A DNA stretch of 64,000 nt from Citrus sinensis (taxonomy: Eukaryota; Streptophyta; Magnoliopsida; Sapindales; Rutaceae), in the NCBI RefSeq assembly GCF_022201045.2, contig NC_068557.1:29799501-29863500 (forward strand). The letters are read 5' to 3'. Both the position numbers and the translations under genes were made by a program. Each line of letters starts with the position of its first letter. Positions within the stretch are counted from its first letter, which is position 1. Below the pieces are notes generated by a model. That model worked only from the letters and a program-made list of their open reading frames with translations, had not been told where the DNA came from and searched no databases. Positions 1 to 9,888 of the stretch are shown in pieces.

Positions 1-482
1 TAATCCTGCTATCTAATTGTGATCTGATAAGAAAACCTATGATGCTGTCAAATTCATGTGAAAGCCTATAATTCTAGTACATAAGAATATGTCTTTTAGA
101 AATAGGTGAAGGTGCTGAGAAGAGGTTGTGACAAAAGCTACATCTATTTACATCTTTTAGCTTATGGTATTGGCCAGGGTCATTGAATTCTAAACAACTC
201 AAGTAGGTTTTTGTATTATTTTTGCCTAATCCACCAGATACATAGATGCTAGGCTTTGACCTTAACTTTGTCCTGGTATGCAATTGATGTATATTTATTG
301 AAAATTCTAATCATTTATCTGTATTTGATTATTTTTCTCCTAAGCTTGCTTAGATGCTAGGTTTTGATCTTAATTGTGTCCTAGTTCTTGGTTGAAATTT
401 GCATAATTTGTCTTTGTTTTTCAAACTTGGATTTCATTTTCTTCTGAGCTTCTATCTTCCATTCTAAATGTGTACACAGAAC
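1..482 (+). other. Upstream region or intron of the first gene, with an imperfect tandem duplication
   Basis: No coding exon is visible here. A T-rich stretch ends in an acceptor-like cacag at about 475-480, just before the start codon of the zinc-ribbon-like gene, so this is probably a 5' UTR intron. Two imperfect copies of a block starting GATGCTAGG lie about 106 bases apart (about 246 and 352). They share the words for GATGCTAGG, TTTGA, CTTAA and GTCCT, and look like an old tandem duplication inside the intron. Confidence 0.45.
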
Positions 483-1168
483 ATGCCTAGGCCTAGAGGT
501 GCAGATGCTGCTGGACTTTTACTTCGTGAGTTAGAGCTCCACCCACCGGCTGAAGAGTGGCACAGACGGAATATGTTCGGTGGGCCTTGGTCTGATCTGG
601 AGGATGTTGGCCCTGTAGATGATACTCCCAAGCTAAGTAATTGGGTAGATTCAGTTGATGTCAACTCTTCAGGAAATCATGATGTTTATTACGATTCACA
701 TGGCTTGTGGCCGAGGAAACGCAGGATGTCTGAAAGAGATGCAGCTTTTGGCTTGAATACTTCTGTAGGCTTGGGGGCTTATCTTGGTATTATGGGATCC
801 CGAAGAGATGTTGTGACGGCTGTTTGGAAGACTGGTCTTGAAGGAGTTTGGTACAAGGTATGGGATAAAGATAAAGTCGGCTCTATCTGTTATTAAAATT
901 TTAACAATGCTTAATGTAGTCGATTATTGCCTTTCTTTTTAGGGCAGGACAATAATATGTGAGATGGAGAGGTTTTTTTTAATTGTTTAGCTCAAGGTAG
1001 TTTTGACTGTTTGTGGTGCAGTGCATTAGATGTTTGCGTCAGACTGCAGCTTTTGCCTCACCAGGTGCTACAAATCCACCAAATCAAAACGACCGAGAGG
1101 CTTGGTGGATCAGCCGCTGGGCATTTGGCTGTCCTATGTGCGGGGGAACCTGGGTTCGAGTTGTGTAG
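483..1168 (+). CDS. Small conserved plant protein with C-terminal CxxC...CxxC zinc-ribbon-like module
   Basis: Two coding exons, 483-857 and 1022-1168, join in phase 0 to give about 173 residues. I do not recognise a characterised family. The N-terminal part is hydrophilic and begins MPRPRGADAAG. It is followed by a segment with tryptophans and a KRRMSERDAA basic stretch, then a glycine-rich part (GLGAYLGIMG) that could be a short hydrophobic patch. The second exon opens with CIRC and ends with CPMCGGTW just before the stop: two CxxC knuckles about 35 residues apart, as expected for a structural zinc-binding site. An in-frame ATG at 468 exists, but the ATG at 483 lies directly after a good acceptor and gives the more natural protein. 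The function is unknown. I infer a metal-binding adaptor-like fold from the cysteine spacing alone. Confidence 0.75.
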
Positions 1169-2109
1169 ATGATTGTCAGGACTCATCTTTGTCTGTGAAC
1201 AAATACAGACCTGCCATATGGTGAGGGGATGATTGAACGGACAATCGACAGAATATGAACACGAAGCAGAATACCTAAAAAGCACTGGTAGAAGATTATC
1301 TATAGCCATCTTGTCGGATCTCCAACTGTTGAACAGAAGGTTGAAGGAATGATAAAATGGGTCAGCAATGCAGATCTTGGAAACTCTTCCTAGAATTTTG
1401 ATGGATTAATTCCACGTTAACAATATTTTGTGACAAGACAGGCTGTCTGCTGTCTGGTGTCTGTTAGAAATGTGCTGAGTTCGTAGTTGGTGGAATAGTT
1501 TGACAGGAGCAACTTTTGGATGTGAGAAAAGTAGTATTATTAGATAATTTGCTTGAAACCGACGACCCAATGCCTCGTGTGTAAATATTAGACAATCTAA
1601 TTGAAACCTGTTTATTATGTACAAATGACAATATGTGGATATCGAACGTTTACGAACGTCCTCGTTTTTTTTCGCTTTTTGTACGATAGAAGAAGATGCA
1701 GTAAAACTGGCAGTAGGACGTTAATTGTTATTACTGTCAATTTGCTTCGACTTTCAGTATATTTAGACTCTGAAATTAAGTTCCAAATCAGCCGGTGTTC
1801 ATTTGAAAATTGACTGAGAAAATGACGGTTGTCGCAGGATGATAGATTACAAAGGCGCCAAGCTTTGCTTTTTCAATAAGAAAGTACAGCGTCTGGGGGC
1901 ATTTAGGTCAGAGCAAATCAAATTATGTTGATACATAAGAATTTGAAACAAAACCGATTAATGCTGAGCGGGGCAGAGGAGATGCGTCTGGTCTGAGTCT
2001 GATTTTCTCCTCCTACTCTTGGCTAACTGTAATAAAATTTTACTTCAATTGATTATCATCGTCAATTCATTCAGATTGAGTAAAGAGTGGTTGAGTGAGG
2101 GGACTGAGG
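1169..2109. other. Intergenic spacer and 5' UTR of TRAPPC13
   Basis: This holds the presumed 3' UTR of the zinc-ribbon-like gene (no clear AATAAA) and the leader of the next gene. No additional ORF has coding character. The bases just before 2110 contain an in-frame GTG at 2095, but the ATG at 2110 is the likely start. Confidence 0.5.
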
Positions 2110-5100
2110 ATGAGCTCGACGCCAGGAACACACTCGCTAGCCTTCAGAGTGATGAGGCTATGTAGGCCGTCGTTACACGTGGAGCCTCCTCTTCGCGTAG
2201 ACCCCACCGATCTCTTCATCGGCGAGGACATCTTCGACGATCCAATCGCCGCTTCCAACCTCCCTCCACTAATATCTAGCGACGTCACCACCAACAAATC
2301 CTCCGATCTCACCTATCGCTCTAGATTCCTCCTCCACGACTCCGCTGATTCCATCGGCCTCTCCGGCCTCCTCGTCCTCCCCCAAGCCTTCGGGTCCCTA
2401 TTCCCTTTTAATTTTTCTTTCCCAATTTTTTTTTTTTAAATTATAATTATTCATTTTCTTTTTTGTTAAATTATGATTAACAGGGCTATTTATCTGGGAG
2501 AGACGTTTTGTAGCTACATTAGTATCAACAACAGTTCCACTTTAGAAGTTAGAGATGTTGTTATTAAGGTATTTTTTTTTTTTCAATAATTTCATTGCAA
2601 ATGAAGAGGTCAATAATTTCATTTCAAATGAAGGACATATTTAGCTTGAATAAAAAATAAAAAAATTAATTATTTCCATTAAATAGGCAGAAATTCAAAC
2701 GGATAAGCAGAGGATCCTCCTTTTGGATACGTCAAAATCACCTGTTGAATCAATACGAGCGGGCGGACGTTATGATTTCATCGTAGAACATGATGTCAAA
2801 GAACTCGGAGCTCATACGTTAGTATTAATCTGATTTTTTGGTTTCTTTATTTTGTTTATGAATTATGCATCCATCACCTCTGATGTCAATCATTTTGAAT
2901 TTGTTTAGGCTTGTGTGCACGGCATTGTATAGTGATGGTGAGGGAGAGCGGAAATATCTTCCACAGTTTTTCAAGTTCATTGTCTCCAATCCACTTTCAG
3001 TTCGGACCAAGGTATTAGCTTGAAATCGATTTCATGAACCAATGCGAGGTGTGTATTTTGTTTCTTGCCCAAAGTTAATACTTGTTTACTATGACTTCAT
3101 TCTGCAGGTCCGTGTTGTTAAGGTAGGTGCAACGCATTTTCAGGTGTAAGTTGTAATATCTTATTCTGTTTTTATCAGAGTTTCAAGAAATTGTGGTGAC
3201 GACTGCTGCCTTTGGAAAACACATTATTGATAACTGTTTTCTGTGTCAGGAAATAACATTTTTAGAGGCATGCATTGAGAATCATACAAAATCAAACCTT
3301 TATATGGACCAAGTTGAGTTTGAGCCTTCTCAGAATTGGAGTGCAACAATGCTTAAAGCTGATGGACCCCATTCTGATTACAATGCCCAAAGTAGGTATG
3401 TCCGGATAAAATATACTGGGTATTTTGAATCGAAGATTTGTTCTGTGTTTCGCTTCATTATTAAATATTTTTTAATTCAATTTTCATGTACATTTGTTAT
3501 TTACAAAATCTGATCTCCCGTGCTTTTCTTTTTATTGATTTATCATATTCTGGCAGAGAGATATTTAAGCCACCAGTACTCATCAGATCTGGTGGAGGGA
3601 TTCACAACTATCTATATCAGTTAAAAATGTTGTCACATGGTTCTTCCTCACCAGTGAAAGTTCAAGGAAGTAATGTTCTTGGTAAACTTCAAATAACATG
3701 GCGTACAAATTTGGGTGAACCTGGTCGCCTACAGACACAGCAAATTCTTGGCACCGTAAGTGCATTCTTTAATAATTGAAGAACGTGAAAGCTTAAAAAT
3801 TGTTCAGATGAGATTTATTGAACATAAAGCTATAGTAAAACAAAGCTAAAACTCTTAGAGGGGGAAAAGAAAATTCCGAATCTAATAAATGAGATATTTA
3901 TAAAATCACAGATCTAATAAACTCAGCAGATTAAGAGTCAGATAACAATGAAATTTCAAAAAAGATTAATAATTTGTTTCAATTCTAGAAAAAAAGAGTG
4001 CGAAAGAGATGTTACATAGAATTTGATTGGGTGCAGCATAATTGAATTTAAATTTAAAGGTTTTCAGAAATTTTCACTCGTATGCAACAGATTTCTCTGC
4101 AATCTCAGTATGTATGGTGTATGGAAATGCTATTATTTGGTGGATGTTGTCCTTAGTGTCTTAAAACTTCCATTTACAGACCATCACTAGCAAGGAGATT
4201 GAGCTGAATGTTGTGGAGGTTCCTTCTGTTGTCGGCATAGATAAACCATTCTTGGTAATTAGCATTTCAATTTCATAACATTTTGCTTATGAATTCCAGT
4301 GTACCCTCTTCAGTAAATATCATTCATTTCTAATGTTCATTCATATGGTATCATCTTTGGATTTGAACTCAACTTTCCTTTTATGTGGCCTATGGTTTCA
4401 AGTCCATATGGTATCCTCTTTGGATTAATTTCTTCAACCGTTAGTGCTGCACCAAGCTAGTGTTGGTTTGAAAGTTAAACTGAAGTAGTCAGTGGTTGAT
4501 GCAGTTAAAGTTAAAGCTCACAAACCAGACGGACAAAGAACAGGGCCCCTTTGAAATTTGGCTATCACAAAATGATTCAGATGAGGAGAAAGTTGTTATG
4601 ATTAACGGTCTTCGGATAATGGTAACACAATTTGGTTGGCTGATAGAAACCATTTTTATGTGGATATCCCTGATTTATTCATGACCCTTCAGTTTATAGA
4701 AATACTGATTTCTTCCATTACTGATATATATGGTTTTGACTGTGTACAGGCATTAGCACCAGTGGAGGCTTTTGGTTCCACAGATTTTCACTTGGTATGA
4801 ACAAGATTCTTGTGATAAGTATTCCCCTCCCCTCCCCTCCCCCCCCTCCCCACCCCCTTCTTTTCATTTGAGATGTTGAAGAGACGACCATACTGTGTAT
4901 CCCATGCTGTACTTTTGATTGTTTCATTTTCTCTAACCAATTCAATTGTGCTGTCTTTTTGTATGCAGAATCTGATTGCAACGAAACTTGGAGTTCAAAG
5001 AATCACTGGCATTACAGTGTTCGACAAGTTAGAGAAGATAACCTATGACTCTTTGCCTGATTTAGAGGTTGGTGATCTATGGTTCTTAGCACTGTTCATC

Positions 5101-5743
5101 AGAGATTAGTGTTAAGTGCTCTGTGTTCTAAAATCTGGTTTGTCCAACTTCGGTAATACTGCAGAGTTGTAATGTCTGAGAATCTCAGCCAAGTGGTTGG
5201 TTGCTGAGTTATCTCAGAATTGAATAAAATTGGGAAAGTTTGAATGAGCATTAATGCATGAAAACATATTTGGAACCTTGATTTTGGTAAAATCTTATAT
5301 TGGAATAGTAATATGGAATATTTTGGCACAGTAAGAATTGTAAAGCTGAGGAGAGGCTACTGGAAGTGCTGCAGAACTCTTGGCCTGCAAAGAGTAGGCC
5401 TCCATGTTTTGAGTGCAACATTTAATTGAAACACACTTATAGTCGAGAACTTGTCCAAATCATCTTTCAAAAAACACTAGTTTTGTGAATGTCGGGTGAT
5501 CTTGATAGATGCTTTAATGCTTCAAATTGATCAGTTGATTTAGTATCTCGAATCTGAAAGAATATTTTTTTTTTTTTTTACTGCCCTAGCTATAAAATTG
5601 ACATGATCCATTTCATGTTGATGGTTGGTTCTGCTTCATTGATAATTTGCTGTCTTTGCGGTCTTTGTGATGCACAGTGTTTTTGATGGATTGATTTTCT
5701 GATCTTTCTGAACACATTGCAGATTTTTGTGGATCAGGATTGA
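2110..5743 (+). CDS. TRAPPC13: Trafficking protein particle complex subunit 13 (TRAPPC13 homologue)
   Basis: Twelve exons: 2110-2393, 2484-2568, 2687-2817, 2909-3011, 3108-3122, 3250-3395, 3557-3755, 4180-4254, 4505-4621, 4750-4794, 4969-5067 and 5723-5743, giving 439 residues, close to the usual plant length of about 440. The N-terminus (HSLAFRVMRLCRPSLHVEPP) and the C-terminal part (TVFDKLEKITYDSLPDLE, then IFVDQD) are typical of the TRAPPC13/DUF974 family. The family is built of immunoglobulin-like beta domains and belongs to the TRAPP tethering complex, which acts in Golgi and trans-Golgi trafficking and autophagy. Exon 5 is only 15 nt and the last coding exon only 21 nt, after a 655-nt intron. 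Both are needed to keep the frame and the family sequence. The intron after 4794 carries a C-rich low-complexity tract. Confidence 0.93.
4818..4859 (+). repeat. Polypyrimidine (CCCCT)n low-complexity tract in a TRAPPC13 intron
   Basis: About 40 bases consist almost only of C with regularly spaced T, ahead of the acceptor at 4968. It is a simple-sequence tract. The opposite strand is G-run rich and could fold as a G-quadruplex. Confidence 0.8.
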
Positions 5744-7023
5744 TAAGTTGGCTGGTTTTGGCCCGTTAAGTTTGCAGAGACTGAACTAACACCATTTGGT
5801 TTTTGAGGAGTTTTGGTGACTGAGCATTGTCGTGACATACCCCATCAGTTTGGCTTTTACTAAATCACTCAGAACTACAGCCAGTGAGCCCCAAGTTCAT
5901 CTAGCTTCTTGACTGCTAGAGAGCTATATTCAATTTCCACGCAAAGTACCTGCTTGCTGCTTTTATATGAACTTATTCTGTTGTTTCAAGGGCAAGGCAG
6001 ATTATTTTCTTTGTGGTTGACCATGTGATTTTGATTACTAAAATTATCAAATGCCAAGTCAAGTGGTACTAGCGGTGGGTTGGGTTTTATTTTAAATGGG
6101 TGGGCTAAGTGAAATTCTATTATGAAGCTGGGGTGTATTTTATGGATCACCAACACTTGTGATACCAAACCAGTTATTTTAAGAATAGTTGTTAAGTCAG
6201 TTATTTGGTTCTTTTAAGAATAGTTGTTAAATCTGTTATGTATCTAAAGAAAATGAATTTCGTGTTCTCTCTTCAGTTAGTCTATTGATCTCTACAAATG
6301 AAAGGCAAAGTAGATTATCGTAGGTTGTAGGGCATGGGTAGTAGTATTGTATTCAAATCTGATTGATTACGATTGATAAAATATACAACCCAAGATTTTC
6401 TTATCAAGAATCCAACATGTCCCAAGAGAATGTAACACTAGAGGTTATGCTTTGGCAAAAGAAGCTTCTGTATTTGATCATCTTCTTGTCTGGCTGGGAT
6501 CAATTCCATCCCAAGTCATTTCACTCTTATCAGTTTAATTTTATGAAAGCTATATTTTTTTATCCAAGAAAAAAAAAAGTTCTCTTGATTTGATTTCTTT
6601 TAGAATAATCTAATTACGGTAACTGTTCATACCGATATTTTTTCTAAAATTAGTAGTAACGGCGCAACCTTATTTGGAGTAGAAAAGTGAAAAGATTTAT
6701 TTTTTAAAACAAAAAGAAAGATTGAACCCATTCACTTTCTCAAATATATATACATGTGCAGAGCAGCAGCAGCAGCAGCAGCAGCCGGCATGGCATACAA
6801 TTAGCATTAGAGAGTAGAGACGCTTATCCATCCAGTTACTGGCATTAGCGTGGGAGCAAATACATACAGAGACAGACCGCAGACTCTATAGTTGTGTCAA
6901 CAAAGCCCAAATAGTAAAATAACCCCAAAAAAAAAAAATTAATTAAACAGAAAATGGAACTGGACAGAGAATGTGAGTGGAATTTCTTCAATCTTCTTAT
7001 TGATCTTGGGCTTGCGCCTAGGC
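5744..7023. other. Convergent spacer between TRAPPC13 and the TSJT1-like gene
   Basis: Apart from the 3' UTRs of the two converging genes and a short CAG microsatellite (about 6763-6784, eight units), I see no gene, RNA or transposon structure. ORFs here lack family resemblance and codon bias. Confidence 0.5.
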
Positions 7024-8190
7024 TTAGGCCCAGGCATGGGAGCCGGACAATGCCCAATTCGCTTCGCTGCCAACACGTGGCATGCTTCTCATCCTGGACT
7101 GAACATCAACTTTGAAGTTAGCCCCACACATTACTCCTTCACTGTCAATTCTAGGCATTGCCTTCATCTCCCTCGTTGGATGCTCAAAGCTCATCAGCCC
7201 TTGCTCGCTGTGAAACATGCACCCTACAATGCGATCATTGTATCGCACCCACCAAAACAATTTATTATAAAATCTTTATTTGAATAATCAAGCTCCCCGA
7301 GTTTTTTAAAATATAAAATTAAAGATAAAAATATTGGCGTTTAATATAAACTTAATTCATTGCAGACGACATACCGGCTGGAAATGGTGCAAATGATTTG
7401 GCACAACTTGCTTTTATGAGCTCCAAATTGTCAGAAATGACCACGGACCCATCAGCTGCAATGCCCCAGAAGAGTCGCACTCCTTCATCAGCATCCTGCC
7501 CAACAAAAACAAGAAATTGTAAGAATGAACCTTTTTTTTTTTTTTTTTTAATGTAAAATTAGTGACCGAATTTCACGTGTTAATTAAAGACTAAAGACGA
7601 AGGAGTTTAGAGGACTTGCCAGTGCTGCAAATATAGTTCCAGCCTTGCAATCATAGAGCACAAAGCCAAAGCTGCCATCAAGATCTCGCAGGACCTGATG
7701 AGCCGGGTATGGGCCGCGATCACGGAGGGTCCGGTATGCTTCAATAACAAACATGGCCTCATTGGAGCCTTTTGAAAGCCCATATTGTTTGTTGAGGCTG
7801 CTCAAGTTGTTTAAGCTCCCCATGAACATGCAGTATATGTTATGCAAGCCACAAAACCACCTGCGCCAATTTTGGGAAAAATACATAATAATATTTTAAA
7901 AAATTGTCTTAATGTTAAGGCTTAAGGAAGACAAAAAAGGGAAAATACTTATTGCAATAATCATAATGTAATGGGTACCTTTGGGAGACGGAGTTGGGAT
8001 TTTCTGGTGGCACATAAGCGAGAGCAGCTGCATTTCCGAAGTTGATTGAAAAAGCATTGGAAGGCTGCGAAATTAAAAATTCCTTGAAAATCTCCTCAGG
8101 ATGCTTCGGCTTTCTTGATGAACTCAACGAAGCTGGGCTGTGTAGCTCTTGAGGTGGATTCACTAACCCTTTGTTGAATATTGCCAACAT
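7024..8190 (-). CDS. Stem-specific protein TSJT1-like / aluminium-induced protein with YGL and LRDR motifs
   Basis: Four exons read on the minus strand: 8190-7979, 7860-7620, 7495-7375 and 7223-7024, giving 257 residues. The family is a class II glutamine amidotransferase-like (Ntn-hydrolase fold, DUF3700) group related to the N-terminal domain of asparagine synthetases. It is often induced by auxin, darkness, sugar starvation or metal stress. Visible hallmarks are KQYGLSKGSNEA (YGL motif), EAYRTLRDRGPYP (LRDR motif), LFWGIAADGSVVISD and GCMFHSEQGLMSFEHP. The start MLAIF lacks the Cys-2 of true glutaminases, as in the whole family, so catalysis is doubtful. Intron 2 must begin with GC (CTG|GCAAGT) to keep the frame, a GC-AG intron. 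A TATAAATA box lies about 155 bases upstream of the ATG. Confidence 0.93.
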
Positions 8191-8344
8191 CTTCTCTTTT
8201 CTTCTTTCAGACGAAAAAAAATAAAGATCTTCAGAAAGAGATATAACTCGTAAATAATAAACCAACAATTCACCAAAGATAATGATTATGTTTTAATTAA
8301 CAGAAGAGGACTGGAATAGATACAAAGTGAAAGTGGGGATGGAA

Positions 8345-8352
8345 TATTTATA
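8345..8352 (-). promoter_or_regulatory. Probable TATA box of the TSJT1-like gene
   Basis: TATAAATA is read on the minus strand about 155 bases before the start codon, which is a sensible distance for a TATA element plus a leader of about 120 bases. ACGTG-type cores (about 8413 and 8525) and a TATCCA word (about 8386) lie further upstream. Such words are associated with abscisic acid and sugar-starvation responses in other plants. The link here is inference. Confidence 0.5.
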
Positions 8353-8960
8353 GTGGAAACCGATGAAAACAAACGTGGCGACATTATCCATAACTCGAAA
8401 TTCCATGCTTAGGATACACGTAGTATTCATGTTTAAATTAAGAAGACTGAGATCTAATGAAGATTACATAAATTTTTTTTTTTATAATTTTTATTTAATA
8501 CTTCTAAGCTATCTTATCTTGTAAGTCGGGTGACGTGGGTTTGACTGTTTAATTCATGGAGTTCTGGGAAAAGTTGGTTTTGTACGAGGAAATTGGTCAC
8601 AAGATTTTAAGCTTATCCGACTGGAAAAGTAAAGTAGTTGTGACAGTGACGGTGATCTGAGTCCGCCACGTTAGTTTTTGTCGGCATCTCACCGCCGACT
8701 GCGTGATTCCAGCTATTTCCTACGTGTACATGTGACCGAGTCAACGGCCCGGTGGGCTGTTACGAATATCTAATAGTTGAAACTTGCAAGTTGTAACACA
8801 ATAACGTCTCTAACCAATTTTCACGTCATATAACTGTGTATATATATATATATATAGGCCCACATAATTTGTGTGGTTGTTGTTGAGTGTGTATGTTACA
8901 TTAATTATAACATAGGGACTCCCTGCAATGAAATGTTTTCAACTATCCATATATATATAT

Positions 8961-9162
8961 GAGTAATGATACAGTTATAAATTATTGTACAAGTTTATTT
9001 TGTATAAACTGACGTGGTACTAATTTATTGGTTGAATGAAAATATAAAATAATAAAAATAAATTATGTGGGTCAAGTAATATTTAATTCAATTAATTTTA
9101 TCATGTTACATAAATTTATATAAAATAAATTTATATAAAAATTTATAATTATATCATTACTC
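8961..9162. mobile_element. MITE with 23-bp imperfect terminal inverted repeats, inserted in a TA repeat
   Basis: The left end starts GAGTAATGATACAGTTATAA and the right end is its near-perfect reverse complement (about 21 of 23 positions). Both ends are bordered by (TA)n, consistent with a TA target duplication. The 202-bp interior is AT-rich, has no coding potential and carries a GACGTGG word near the left end. I judge it a non-autonomous DNA transposon. The superfamily is uncertain because the flanks are simple TA repeats. Confidence 0.7.
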
Positions 9163-9175
9163 TATATATATATAT

Positions 9176-9216
9176 GGCAAATGCTATGTTACAATTAATG
9201 TAACATAGCATTTGCC
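9176..9216. repeat. Perfect 18-bp palindrome (hairpin)
   Basis: GGCAAATGCTATGTTACA is followed by a 5-base loop and its exact reverse complement. A related but degraded palindrome (TATGTTA...TAACATA) lies at about 8892-8914, on the other side of the MITE. This could be the remains of a foldback element or of one element split by the MITE insertion. Confidence 0.7.
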
Positions 9217-9888
9217 TTCATTGCAAATCTTATATTTGTTTAATTTAATGCAATCAACACTCTAAAATAATTTCTTTATTTTTAATATTGAACTTGAAGA
9301 TGGTAAATTACTAGATTTCTAAATTAAATTATACCACTTAAGGTCCCATTTGAGATTGAAGTTTAAGTTACAGCTACTGTAAAAAAAATATATAATTGTT
9401 AAATAAAAATTAATAATATGTAGTAAATATAAATTTTACATAATTTTAATAAAATTATTAAAAATATAATATATATTTTATTATACAAATAAAAAATTAT
9501 ATCAAAATAACTTACAAGATACAACAATTAACGTTTACCAAACACTTTAGTTCAATCTCAATCCCAAACGCACCCTAACTTTATGTTTACAACGGACCCC
9601 TCACATATTCACTTATCGACGACGTCCCAACGCAAGGGCACAAATTTCTATTTTACTTGTTGGTTCACACTTCATACCTGCAATTTAACCAAAGAAATTA
9701 CAAGAGTGAAAGCAGAAATGGGAAAATGGCATTCATATACAATCGAATGCGATCCAATTGACTTAAAAGCACCTATAAAAATAATTATTCGGTAAATCAT
9801 TACATGTTACACAACTGACTGAAAACTATACATTGTAAACTTTTATTATAAAAATAATTTTTTTGGGGGTGGGGGGGGGAAGCCTACT
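9217..9888. other. AT-rich spacer downstream of U2AF65
   Basis: Holds the 3' UTR of U2AF65 and AT-rich sequence. The short ORF at 9583-9795 on the plus strand has no recognisable features. A G-run (about 9865-9879) lies just downstream of the U2AF65 stop. Confidence 0.4.

Noticed and set aside
7024-7260. Upstream part of the last TSJT1-like ORF beginning MFWWVRYNDRIV
   Set aside because: The bases above 7223 are intron. The exon begins at the acceptor before GCMFHSE.
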